A DNA stretch of 64,000 nt from Cucumis sativus (lineage: Eukaryota > Streptophyta > Magnoliopsida > Cucurbitales > Cucurbitaceae), in contig NW_022279520.1 of assembly GCF_000004075.3 (NCBI RefSeq), positions 1 through 64,000 on the forward strand, given 5' to 3'. The position numbers and the translations under genes are program-made. Every line of letters begins with the position of its first letter. Position 1 is the stretch's first letter. The notes beneath the pieces were generated by a model, which ran no database searches, had not been told where the DNA came from, and worked only from the letters and a program-made list of their open reading frames with translations. Below, one piece after another: positions 23,301 to 33,115 of the stretch.

Positions 23301-24660
23301 AAAATTCTGAAACCGGGGATCTCGGCGCGCATTTTACTTGACCTAAGCGGCTGGCTTGGCTCCCTCTTTTTTTTCTCTCTACCTCTCTAGGCGGGATCGG
23401 GTTTTGCTTAGGCAAGAAAAGCGGAGAGGATCCCCACGAAAATTCTGAAACCGGGGATCTCGGCGCGCATTTTACTTGACCTAAGCGGCTGGCTTGGCTC
23501 CCTCTTTTTTTTCTCGCTCCCTCTCACAGGCTGCCACGCTGGGTGAAGAACTCTAAGTACCTACTAGGCGGGGGTCGTCTTTTGCTTAGGCAAGAAAAGC
23601 GGAGAGGATCCCCACGAAAATTCTGAAACCGGGGGATCTCGGCGCGCATTTTACTCGACTAAGCGGCTGCTTGGCTCCTCTTTTTTTTCTCTCTACCTCT
23701 CTAGGCGGGATCGGGTTTTGCTTAGGCAAGAAAAGCGGAGAGGATCCCCACGAAAATTCTGAAACCGGGGGATCTCGGCGCGCATTTTACTTGACCTAAG
23801 CGGCTGGCTTGGCTCCCTCTTTTTTTTCTCTCTACCTCTCTAGGCGGGATCGGGTTTTGCTTAGGCAAGAAAAGCGGAGAGGATCCCCACGAAAATTCTG
23901 AAACCGGGGGATCTCGGCGCGCATTTTACTTGACCTAAGCGGCTGGCTTGGCTCCCTCTTTTTTTTCTCGCTCCCTCTCACAGGCTGCCATGCTGGGTGA
24001 AGAACTCTAAGTACCTACTAGGCGGGGGTCGTCTTTTGCTTAGGCAAGAAAAGCGGAGAGGATCCCCACGAAAATTCTGAAACCGGGGGATCTCGGCGCG
24101 CATTTTACTCGACCTAAGCGGCTGGCTTGGCTCCCTCTTTTTTTTCTCTCTACCTCTCTAGGCGGGATCGGGTTTTGCTTAGGCAAGAAAAGCGGAGAGG
24201 ATCCCCACGAAAATTCTGAAACCGGGGGATCTCGGCGCGCATTTTACTTGACCTAAGCGGCTGGCTTGGCTCCCTCTTTTTTTTCTCTCTACCTCTCTAG
24301 GCGGGATCGGGTTTTGCTTAGGCAAGAAAAGCGGAGAGGATCCCCACGAAAATTCTGAAACCGGGGGATCTCAGCGCGCATTTTACTTGACCTAAGCGGC
24401 TGGCCTTGCTCCCTCTTTTTTTTCTCTCTACCTCTCTAGGCGGGATCGGGTTTTGCTTAGGCAAGAAAAGCGGAGAGGATCCCCACGAAAATTCTGAAAC
24501 CGGGGGATCTTGGCGCGCGTTTTACTTGACCTAAGCGGCTGGCTTGGCTCCCTCTTTTTTTTCTCGCTCCCTCTCACAGGCTGCCATGTTGGGTGAAAAA
24601 CTCTAAGGACCTACTAGGCAGGGTCGGGTTTTGCAACCCTTAGCAGCTTGGTCGTATTGT
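17303..24660. repeat. GC-rich satellite array II, 48 monomers of two length classes
   Basis: About 7.36 kb of tandem repeats. Every unit has a shared core (tgcttaggcaagaaaagcgg, a GGATCC BamHI site, gatctcggcgcgca, gacctaagcggctggcttgg, a pyrimidine run). Units differ in the tail after the pyrimidine run. Short units (about 139 bp) have 'ctctctacctctctaggcgg'. Long units (about 179 bp) have 'ctcgctccctctcacaggct' followed by gccatgctgggtgaagaact. I count 30 short and 18 long tails, which predicts the observed length. Units read acttgacc or actcgacc in the core, and each actcgacc unit I checked is followed by a short tail. The first unit (17303) is the most diverged. The last (24560) trails off by 24660, with a further diverged tail piece near 24670-24715. 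Origin is unknown. Open frames on both strands follow from the repeat and are not genes. Confidence 0.97.
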
Positions 24661-24908
24661 TTTGTTTTTATCGGCTGTTATGTTGGGTGAAGAACTCTAA
24701 GATCTTGCCGACTTTGCTTTCTACCTGACCTAACAATCATATTTTGCTTTCAAACAATCTTATACAAATGTTTATGGCCAAAAGAGGGATTTAAAATTAA
24801 TATAAAAAAGGCATTAGAATATGGCAAAAAAGGGGATTAAAATTGAGATAAAAAAGACAACCGCACATATTATTATGTACATAATTCACAATATTCAGAA
24901 AATGAACC
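24661..24908. other. Spacer after satellite II
   Basis: It contains one isolated decayed piece of the long-monomer tail (tgttgggtgaagaactctaa, near 24684-24703), then AT-rich DNA with a local near-duplication (gggatttaaaattaatataa and ggggattaaaattgagataa). No gene is visible. Confidence 0.6.
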
Positions 24909-25400
24909 AAGTGTTCTACTCATTTCTAAGCTATCAATATATGCATTTTCAACATATGTAACATATTCAAATAACAAATACAATCACAAATCCGAGCTCC
25001 GTTCTCATGGGTTAGGCATACATGCTTTTTTATGCTAAAAATCGAAGTAGACATGGTACTTATTCTAAGCATAGAGCATTGCAAAAGTTTCTAAATTTTG
25101 ACATTTTTAGCAAAATTTGCAAAATGAAAATTTCCCAAAGGACATGGAATGTGCAAGTGTTCTACTCATTTCTAAGCTATCAATATATGCATTTTCAACA
25201 TATGTAACATATTCAAATAACAAATACAATCACAAATCCGAGCTCCGTTCTCATGGGTTAGGCATACATGCTTTTTTATGCTAAAAATCGAAGTAGACAT
25301 GGTACTTATTCTAAGCATAGAGCATTGCAAAAGTTTCTAAATTTTGACATTTTTAGCAAAATTTGCAAAATGAAAATTTCCCAAAGGACATGGAATGTGC
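24909..25400 (+). repeat. Exact-looking 246 bp tandem duplication
   Basis: 24909-25154 and 25155-25400 are head-to-tail copies that I cannot tell apart by eye (both begin aagtgttctactcatttcta and end gacatggaatgtgc). The short open frames 25022-25207 and 25268-25456 are the same stretch twice, not genes. The lack of divergence implies a very recent event or an assembly duplication. Confidence 0.9.
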
Positions 25401-26240
25401 AAGGCTACAACCCCACCCCCCACTTAAAAATTTGCATTGTCCTCAAAGCATTTTAAGCAAGATTCTACGGATGGAAAGAAAAAAAGAAAAAGGAGAACAG
25501 AAGACCTCCCCTTGTAACCTAGTTTCTTCATGGAAGCTTGCTTGCAAAGATCCCAAGTTTGGTTATATTTCATTTTCCTTTATTCCTACAAAAAGAAAAC
25601 AAGAATTTCCATCGAATTTTATTAAAAAGGTTAAACTAAAAATTTTAGTAAAATGTGCAGAATTGTTTAAGCTCGGTTGCATTTTCTAAGCATCACTTGA
25701 ATTATTAAAACGACCTAACAAATATTCAATACAAGTTCGTAATTCATAACCTACCAAAAAGTTCAAAAAGATTGTTGTAGGTGTTCCACCAAACCTTTTG
25801 TAAATTACATACATCAATAAACTTACTTCTTATGGGGGGGGGGGAAGAAACTATGTTTTAGGGACAGATGGCTCTAAAGCACACAAACACTCTCCATCTC
25901 ACTCTCTATCTGCCCTGTATCTAATTTAATCCAGCATTCATTTGGGGTATTGTAGGTTCATATTAAAAAATAGTCATTCATGTCGTGATGCAAAGGCCCT
26001 TTTTATGTATCTAGAACTAAAATCACGAAAATCATCGTGGACATGCAGCACAACAAACTGAATATCCATGGGAAGCCTTTGCTAACAAAATGGTTGACAA
26101 TAATTACTCAGACAAGAGAGGATGACTATAATTAATTGACAGAAGTACAAATCAATATAGGTGCACAACCACCAAGCCCCCAACAAAAGGAACAATAAAC
26201 TTCAATAACAAAAGAAAGGTAGTATCAAGACTATCCTTAC
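25401..26240. other. Non-coding spacer with a satellite I remnant
   Basis: There is no recognisable gene. Positions 25684-25772 carry one decayed satellite I monomer piece (atcacttgaattattaaaac, cgacctaacaaatattcaat). A run of G lies at about 25835-25845. The open frame 25363-25689 has low-complexity lysine-rich content and no family likeness. Confidence 0.55.
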
Positions 26241-27766
26241 CTTGTTATCGAAGAAGATACCTTGGCTCTGGTAAGCCCGATGCTCTGCCTTACAACATTC
26301 AATTACCTCAGTACTGTAGTGTTTCTTCAAAGTTTGGGAATCTACCTAAAACATAAAAATATATATTACAACTTGAAAACCTCCATGTCAGAAACTTTAC
26401 TTTAATTATCAAACCAGATGCTATGCAAGAATTAGTTAGCAGAAACACAACATAAATAGTAATGATATTCTTTGGGGAGGGGATAAAAGCATCTTTCATC
26501 TTAGAAATAAGCTTAGCAGTTAGCACTAACCTTTATATAAGAAGTTAACACCGGTTTGATTACTTCATAAACTTCAGCTACGAAATCTGGTAAAGAGAAA
26601 GACCTAATCCATAATGTTAAAGAGGAAAAGACCAAGTCAGATTCTTTTATTCAAACAGGTTAGTATCACATCTCCAAAGGAAAAAACTTACGGACCTCTA
26701 CGACGAATTTCCTTGAATGATGTAGCAGCACCTTGTTCTTGAAACACAGTTTCATTTATGCTGTGAAAAATAAGATTGATAAATAAAACTTTCGGCTACA
26801 ATTAGCCACATAAACATAAAGTTGTGACAGGAAAACAAAAGCTAACAGATAATTAACTATACAGTTTGTAGGCAAAATACCAAATAGCCCATAATCAAGA
26901 TCACAACTGAAGCAAACAATAATGTGTAGTTTATCATTTCCAACCAAATAAGGTCAAATGGCCAAATAATATGTCCTTTCACATAAATATTTACTCCTGA
27001 ATTTTTTGAAGGATAATGTTATCGCTTCTCTCCTACGTTTCACAAAAGTTCTTTTACATATTATATTTTTTTTACATATTCCTATTGAAGAGTCTCATTT
27101 GAGCATTTTATGGTCAATTTGACTTGAAAGAAACGGCAGAACTTTCAATAAGAAAGAAGCAAGATGCCCAGTTTTTTTTAACTGCTGTTTTTCACTTCTT
27201 TTTTTTTCTTTAACTTGCTGTAAATTGGAGATGTTTTCCATAACTACTGTGGCTTATAATATGTCCTTTCACATAAATATTTACTACTCCTGAATTTTTT
27301 GAAGGATAATGTTATCGCTTCTCTCCCACGTTTCACAAAAATTCTTTTACATATTATATTTTTTTTTACATATTCCTATTGAAAAATCTCATTTGAGCAT
27401 TTTATGGTCAATTTGACTTGAAAGAAACGGCAGAACTTTCAATAAGAAAGAAGCAAGATGCCCAGTTTTTTTTAACTGCTGTTTTTCTCTTCTTCTTTTT
27501 TCTTTAACTTGCTGTAAATTGGAGATTTTTTCCATAACTACTGTGGCTTATGTAATTTACCTTCTCCCTAAATGCAACCATAAATCAAACAAACTAGATG
27601 AATAAATTTACACCACAGAAATCCATCCTATGAAGACTACAGCGGAGAAAGATGCGATAAGGATAAAGCATAGGAAGAGCAAATACCCCATGGGAAGTAA
27701 ACTGATAGAAAATACTTTGTCTTGAGAGTAATATATCCCGAACCAATTTTCTGCCAGCCATTAAGA
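26241..27766 (-). pseudogene. TIM44-like pseudogene (rearranged, missing exons)
   Basis: On the minus strand 27766 begins MAGRKLVRDILLSRQS, like a TIM44 mitochondrial presequence. Middle exons are missing. A truncated exon (about 27050-26995, and again near 27330) ends SDNII, and three exons follow with intact signals and matching phases: 26760-26692 (INETVFQEQGAATSFKEIRRR), 26603-26531 (SFSLPDFVAEVYEV) and 26345-26241 ([26 protein letters not shown]). Those three match the C-terminal domain of plant TIM44, which anchors the matrix Hsp70 motor to the TIM23 channel. The final exons are absent. In the first of two tandem copies of the truncated exon a TGG has become TAG. It is a non-functional relic of a once intact gene; other pieces lie at 8.5, 12.9-13.3 and 29.56 kb. 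Confidence 0.75.
26968..27550. repeat. Tandem duplication of about 290 bp within the TIM44 relic
   Basis: The stretch starting 'atgtcctttcacataaatat' at 26971 recurs at 27261 and continues in parallel to 'ggcttatgtaatttac' near 27550, with small differences (an extra 'act', T-run lengths, one G/A change that makes a stop codon in the first copy only). The single-copy relative at 13200-13560 has an additional 50-60 bp, including the 5' half of the exon. Confidence 0.85.
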
Positions 27767-27957
27767 TTTACCCACTGCAACTCTGCACACAAATATTTTC
27801 TTATAAACAATAATTAACACAATCTAATTGGTATCTTATGGATATAAAAGACAGCATGGATCCATATTGGAAGGATTTCAAATTAGTCTACGAACAAAGA
27901 ATTTGGAAGGATTTGTGATCAACTAAGGAGCTCTCGACTTTCTCAGCTGGAATTTAC

Positions 27958-28089
27958 CTTCCTTGGGTACTTATCGACCAGAGACTGGAAGTAGTTGTGC
28001 TCTTCGTCCATAGTAGTCATCCAACCAGCAAGGGAAAGACCACGACGTGCAGTGGAATAGGAAAAAGAGCGTTGAGCACAGCTTTCGTG
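27958..28089 (-). other. Possible first exon of an unrecognised gene
   Basis: On the minus strand an open stretch reads RSFSYSTARRGLSLAGW then MTTMDEEHNYFQSLVDKYPR and meets a GT donor at 27957. The first half is rich in Arg and Ser without acids, like a mitochondrial presequence. The second half is acidic and aromatic. A stop lies just upstream in this frame (about 28090), so either translation starts at the inner ATG (28020) or the frame is damaged. No downstream exon is recognisable before TIM44-like sequence begins near 27766. I do not recognise the family. Confidence 0.35.
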
Positions 28090-29395
28090 TCACCAGCAAT
28101 CGTTTTTCCTTTATTGGTAGACCGAAAAGGCTTTGTCAAGCAGGCAGGCATGATTGTCACTCGATCGACAGTTGAGAAATCCGGCGCTGTTAGGGGTAGG
28201 AGAAGAAGATGGCCGTGAATCGGCGATTTTGAGGAAGACGAAGAAGATGAGAGAAGGGGAGAGGACGAGAAAGCAGAGAGAGAAAGATAGCCGTTAGAGA
28301 AGAAGTAGGGGAAGAACTTTGAAACGTGAGTGAGAGAGAAGGGGAGATGAGGGATTAAAATATATTTGAATTATTTGTGATAAAACCCATTTAAAATCCA
28401 AAACAATTTCTTTATAACTAAAACAAATATTTTGTTTTTAAAATTTAGACTAAAAAATCAAATTTTACTGCAAAAATTGAGATAAAATTTTCAGTAACGA
28501 TAAAGCAAAAAATATATATTTTGTTTTTCAAATAATTATAATCCAAAATTTTCAAGAAATGTGAAATTTCATTTAATAAGATAAAAAAATTGTGAACATT
28601 AGTTTCCAACTTTGGCAATGGATGAAAGTATTAGAAATTGAAAATAATTGTTAGACATGCATGTTAGCCGTCACCACAAACCAATCCAATTTTTCATTCA
28701 AAAATGTTGAATTTATAATTAATGGTTCTCGAAACATTCATACAATTTTTTTTTTAATTTAACTTACTTAATTTGAGTTTTCTTACGATGTTCATGTCGA
28801 TATTATACGAAAAATTGTCTTAAATGATAAAATTGCTGAAGATATTCACAAATATAACAAAGTTTTACCGTCGGTTAGTTAGTGATAGAACATGTACTAA
28901 TGGTCTATCAATTATCCTCTATGGTTTTAGTTTAGTGGTTATTTATCAAGCTCTTAATAAACTAAATAGTGATTTAACAAATATAATGTAAAAGAATATT
29001 CCAAGAATAACCTTGGAGTATCACTTGAATTTTCAAAACGACCTAACACGACTAAACTATAAGCTCATAACTCATAACCTATAAAAAAAAGTACAGATAA
29101 AACAAAAAAAAAACTATTTAAATCTTGAAAAATGAAATATGAGAAAAAAAATGAAAAGAGAAGAAATAAATTTTAAAGTATATGTAAATTTTAGATATCA
29201 AGTAAAAAAGAAAATATGTAAGTTGAATTTTAATCGGTAAGAATATGGATGTCTAGAAACAAATTTTTAATTTTTTAAAAGTTGATTTATAATCATTTGA
29301 TTTCTTTAAATTCAACGACATAAACATAAAATGATTTGATTTTGAATTTATCACACCTTACAAATATTTTTCAAATTTCAAATCAAGAGATACTA
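28090..29395. other. AT-rich spacer with a satellite I remnant
   Basis: From 28200 to 28370 there is a purine-rich stretch (repeats of gaagaag and gagaga) that could be an antisense 5' leader of the exon at 27958-28089. The rest is AT-rich. About 29010-29095 holds one decayed satellite I monomer in plus orientation (atcacttgaattttcaaaac, gacctaacacgactaaacta). No gene seen. Confidence 0.55.
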
Positions 29396-29530
29396 AGTTT
29401 GTTGACCTTACCCACTTGATTGCCATTTTGGGACTTGTTTAAGACTAAGTTTGTTTCACTTGCATACTTGGTTGTCATTTTAGGTCTCAAAGTGCATTTT
29501 TCATGCATTTTGAACTTTTTTTTTTTAATG
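29396..29530 (-). repeat. Inverted satellite I remnant
   Basis: The sequence 'ttgattgccattttgggact' and 'cttggttgtcattttaggtc' is the reverse complement of the satellite I segment 'aagacccaaaatggcaacca' and its neighbour. About three quarters of a monomer is present in the opposite orientation to the main array at 6.7-10 kb. Confidence 0.8.
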
Positions 29531-29555
29531 GGCTTTATCAAAAATAATTCAAATG

Positions 29556-29604
29556 GAACTGGCAGATGGCTGAGGGCCTTCGTGAAACGTGGGAGAGAAG
29601 CGAT
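29556..29604 (+). pseudogene. Isolated TIM44-like exon start, plus strand
   Basis: The sequence after a cag acceptor reads MAEGLRETWERSD, identical at protein level to the exon at 13307-13243 but on the opposite strand, and it breaks off after about 45 bases into unrelated DNA. It sits at the edge of the inverted block 29606-30788, which suggests the exon was carried in with that block. Confidence 0.7.
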
Positions 29605-29978
29605 AAGAATATGGATGTCTTAATGGTCATAGAAATTTATTATGCTTGGTTTTTGTTTGAAAAATTTTCTATTATTTACTTTATTGAACACACACGAGCA
29701 CCCGTACATCTGGATTTGTAAAAATATGTATCATTATAAGGTTTCCATCCATCTTTCTTAACACAGTCTTTTTTCCATTTTTTCCCTTCTAATATTTTTA
29801 TTTGATATATAATGTGCATAGAAGAGAAAGTAGTTAATGTGTTTTACATTGTTGTGTTGTGCAAAGTTGGTGCAGTTGGTTCAAATATTTAAGATTTGGT
29901 GAAGCACTTGGAATAGTCTAAGTTCAAACTTTTAATCGGTAGGATAATTTACTTTATAAGAATCACACATTTACCTTT

Positions 29979-30788
29979 TTTTTTTTTTTTTTTGAAATAG
30001 GAAAGGAGCCTCTTCATGAAGCTGAAAATGAGTAGACAAGACAAAAGATAATACAAAGAAGCCCTAGGATCAGCTAGTGCACTCGGACATCTCATCTAGG
30101 TTGACACCCACTTAGCGTTCTCACCATATCGAGACTTAAACCAAAAGACTAAACCAACGACAAGGTTTAGAATAGATCATACAACTGTGACCACAATAAC
30201 TATACAACATAGATTTAAGACCACTAGAAATCCAAAAGAAATAAAATAAGAGTACAGTAGTGGACTAAGAATTAAAAATGAAAGTCGGCCAGTTATGACT
30301 TATATCTTGTATGGAGAAATCTTTGAAGTCTTTTGAAAGAGAGCATCAAGTAGAAGCATTGATTCTAGCCATTTCGACTCGAGTTGTCCAAGAGGAAGCT
30401 TTATTTTGAAATGTTAGTTGATTATGTTCAAACCAAATTTATGGTAAAATGGCCTTTACTGCATTTAACCAAATCAATCTTGGTTTCTTCTTGAGAATGG
30501 GACATGAAATAAGCTGGACCGCGTTCTCCTAAATCTATAGTCGAAAACCCAATTCAAATGAAGATAGCCAAGTAAGCCAAACCAACACTTCTTTGCATGT
30601 AAGCAGGAGAAGAAAATATGATGTAAATCTTCTAAAGCATGCAAACACAAGGGACAAACATGAGGAGATAAACTGAGAAAGGGAGGTTTCATTTGCAAAA
30701 CTTCTGCACAGTTCATAGTCCATTTCGCATTCTCCAAAGCGTGATATTCACTCTTTTAGGGATTTCTGTCTTCCAAATTGTCGAGTAC
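29979..30788 (-). pseudogene. Inverted, 5'-truncated LINE 3' end
   Basis: Starting from a poly-T run (29979-29993, the poly-A tail on the minus strand), this is the reverse complement of the LINE 3' end at about 14690-15520, including the zinc-binding tail (WTMNCAEVLQ; CPLCLHALED). It is cut off at about 30788 in 'tcgagta', where chromovirus LTR sequence begins. The similarity extends beyond the LINE tail into its flank (29755-29979 against 15521-15725), so this is an inverted duplication of LINE plus flank, not an independent insertion. Confidence 0.88.
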
Positions 30789-30880
30789 TTTGTTTTCAAG
30801 ACTGTGTTAGAACCTGTTTTTTCTAAATGTTTGGCTGATTAATAAATTAGTAGAACACACTATTTGGTGTTCTATCATTT

Positions 30881-30891
30881 TGGTATCGGAG
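30881..30891 (+). other. Primer binding site (tRNA-iMet type)
   Basis: TGGTATCGGAG lies three bases after the LTR end. It matches the common plant primer site TGGTATCAGAG except for one base, and gag starts about 27 bases downstream. Confidence 0.75.
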
Positions 30892-30917
30892 AAATCGAAT
30901 CTGTGAAGTTCTATATC

Positions 30918-31836
30918 ATGGCTCAAAAGCGAATTGAGGAAAAGTTGGAAATGGTAGATCAAGAAATATCCGGCATTCGAGCAGAATTACATGATCTGCC
31001 AACAATCAAGGAAAACATGTCATCTTTGGCGAAGAGTATTGAGAGGTTAGGAGTACAGGCTGAGAAGCAACAACAGCAACCAGAAACACTGTTGAAATAT
31101 ATTGAAGGAATGATCAAAGGGAAGACAACGATGGAAGAAGTACTAGAAGGATCATCAAGTGAGTTGACAGCATGGTTGATGTCAGTGATTGGACGATGAT
31201 GGGAGGAAAATCTGAGGAAAAACATACCAAGTTGGAGGGTGAAGATTCTGCGGGCGACCGAAGCAAATTTAAAAAAATTGAAATGCCAGTTTTTGTGGGA
31301 AATGATCACGATTCTTGGTTGTTTAGGGCTGAGAGATACTTTCAGATACACAAACTGAGTGAGTCAGAGAAAATGATTGTGTCCATTCTTAGTTTTGATG
31401 GAGCAGCTTTGAATTGGTATAGATCTCATGAAGATCGTGAACCGTTTGTTAATTGGGACGATTTAAAGAAGAGACTTATTGTTTGATTTCGATCGAGTCG
31501 TGAGGGATCAATTCTGGGAAGATTTTTAAAGATCAAGCAAGATATTACAGTGGAAGAATATTGGAATTTATTTGATAAATCAGTAGCACCATTGCCTTTT
31601 CTACAAAAGGCTGTCTTAGAAGAAACATTTATGAATGGTTTGAAACCATGGATTAAGGCAGACATGGAATGTTGGGAACCTATGGGGCTTGCTCAAATGA
31701 TGAAGTTGGCCCAAAAGATTGAGAACCGAGAAGTGATAATGGGAGAATCAAGTTTCAAACGTGCAGCGGATGGAAAATTCCAGGTTTCTGCTTCCTTTAA
31801 ACCTCAAATTCCTGTGATTTCTAATGATAATAAGTA
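30918..31836 (+). pseudogene. gag: Broken gag of the chromovirus
   Basis: The first frame (from ATG 30918) gives a coiled-coil-like N-terminus (MAQKRIEEKLEMVDQEISGI). A second frame (31172-31486) carries the gag core, FVGNDHDSWLFRAERYFQIH and ALNWYRSHEDREPFVNW, which is typical of Ty3/gypsy gag. After a stop at 31484-31486 the same frame continues from about 31550 with ITVEEYWNLFDKSVAPLP and ends at 31837. The zinc knuckle CFRCEE...GHKC (about 31960-32000) follows, interrupted by a stop. One frameshift and several stops make it non-functional. Confidence 0.88.
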
Positions 31837-32087
31837 GGAGGGATTGTTCGAATGCGGATGATTACAATTCGAGGAGTGGCTGGTGAACCTAATCGACGAG
31901 AAGGACCACTAAAACGACTTTCTGATGCTGAATTTCAGGCTAGACGTGAGAAAGGTCTCTGTTTTCGCTGTGAGGAATGATTTTTTGTGGGCCATAAGTG
32001 TAACGTGAAAGATCATAAGGAACTTAGAGTTTTAGTTGTTGGGGCAAATGGGGAAGAACTAGAGTAGTTGAAGAAGAGGATTCAAAA

Positions 32088-32495
32088 GTGGAAACTGAAA
32101 TACAGGAGACTGAAGTTGTTAAACCAGAAGAACCCGTGATCGAATTGTCAATAAATTCGGTGGTGGGATTAACAAACCCTGGAACTATGAAAATTAAAGG
32201 TATGATTAGAGAAAGGTCAGTAGTAGTATCGATAGATTGCGGCGCGACCAATAATTTTATATATGAAAAGTTAGTAACTCAATTGTTGTTGCAGTTGCAG
32301 GAAACTTCTGATTATGGGGTTATTTTGGGGTCTGAATCTGCTGTAAAAGGGAAGGGAATTTGTAAACAAGTGGAACTGCTATTGGGTGAATGGAAGGTTG
32401 TGGATAATTTTCTGCCATTGGAATTGGGGGGAGTGGATGTCATTCTTGGTATGCAATGGCTACATACATTAGGAGTAACCGAAGTAGATTGGTGA
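32088..32495 (+). pseudogene. Chromovirus protease region and decayed RT start
   Basis: This reads as a retropepsin-like segment: VVSIDCGATNNFIYEKLV holds the active-site Asp region, in which the usual D-S/T-G is changed to D-C-G. GGVDVILGMQWLHTLG is the conserved closing block. Downstream (32500-33115) the linker and the first reverse transcriptase blocks can be followed only through several frame changes (ESIPAVLAKNEDVFGWP, then SPVLLVKKK, then the decayed [11 protein letters not shown]). It matches 5833-6110. Confidence 0.85.
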
Positions 32496-33115
32496 AAACT
32501 TACTTTGACATTCATACAAAATGGGAAGAAGGTTGTATTGGGGGAGATCCGAGTCATACGAAGGCTAGGGTGAGTTTGAAGCACATGATGAAGACATGGA
32601 CAGAACTTGATCAGGATTTCTGATTGAGTGTAGATCTTTGGAAGGTGGAATGGCATTTGCAGCGATGTATGGGTTGATGAAGTGCCTACCACTCATGAGT
32701 CTATTCCAGCCGTGTTAGCTAAGAATGAAGATGTTTTTGGTTGGCCTGGAGAGTTGCCACACAATGTACCATTGAACATCATATACATCTTAAGAAGGGG
32801 ACTAATCCAGTCAATGTTCGGCCTTATAGATATGCATACCAGCAAAAGGAGGAGATGGAAAGATTGGTTGATGAAATGATGGCATTTGGCATAAAAACCT
32901 AGTACTAGTCCATATTCGAGCCCGGTCTTGTTGGTGAAAAAAAAATGGTAGTTGACGGTTTTGTGTAGATTACCGTGCGTTGAATAGTGTGACCGTTCCA
33001 GACAAGTTTCCTATTCCAGTAGTAGAGGAATTGTTTGATGAACTTAATGGGGCGAATATATTTTCGAAGATTGATCTCAAGGCGGGATATCATCAAATTA
33101 GTCTACGATTGATCT

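Larger units (their letters stand above)
30789..33115 (+). mobile_element. Degenerate Ty3/gypsy chromovirus: LTR end, primer site, gag, protease, RT start
   Basis: Truncated 5' LTR sequence ends TGTTCTATCA at 30868-30877. TGGTATCGGAG (30881-30891) follows, one base from the initiator-Met tRNA primer site typical of plant gypsy elements. Gag, a zinc knuckle, protease and the beginning of reverse transcriptase follow in order, and the element stops at about 33115 after [16 protein letters not shown] sequence. The deleted element at 5579-6698 belongs to a related subfamily. LINE sequence truncates the LTR on the left. Confidence 0.88.

Noticed and set aside
17303..24660. Satellite II as a ribosomal DNA intergenic spacer
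   Set aside because: GC-rich short subrepeats would suit it, but no 18S, 5.8S or 25S sequence lies nearby and I recognise no spacer promoter; left as unknown.
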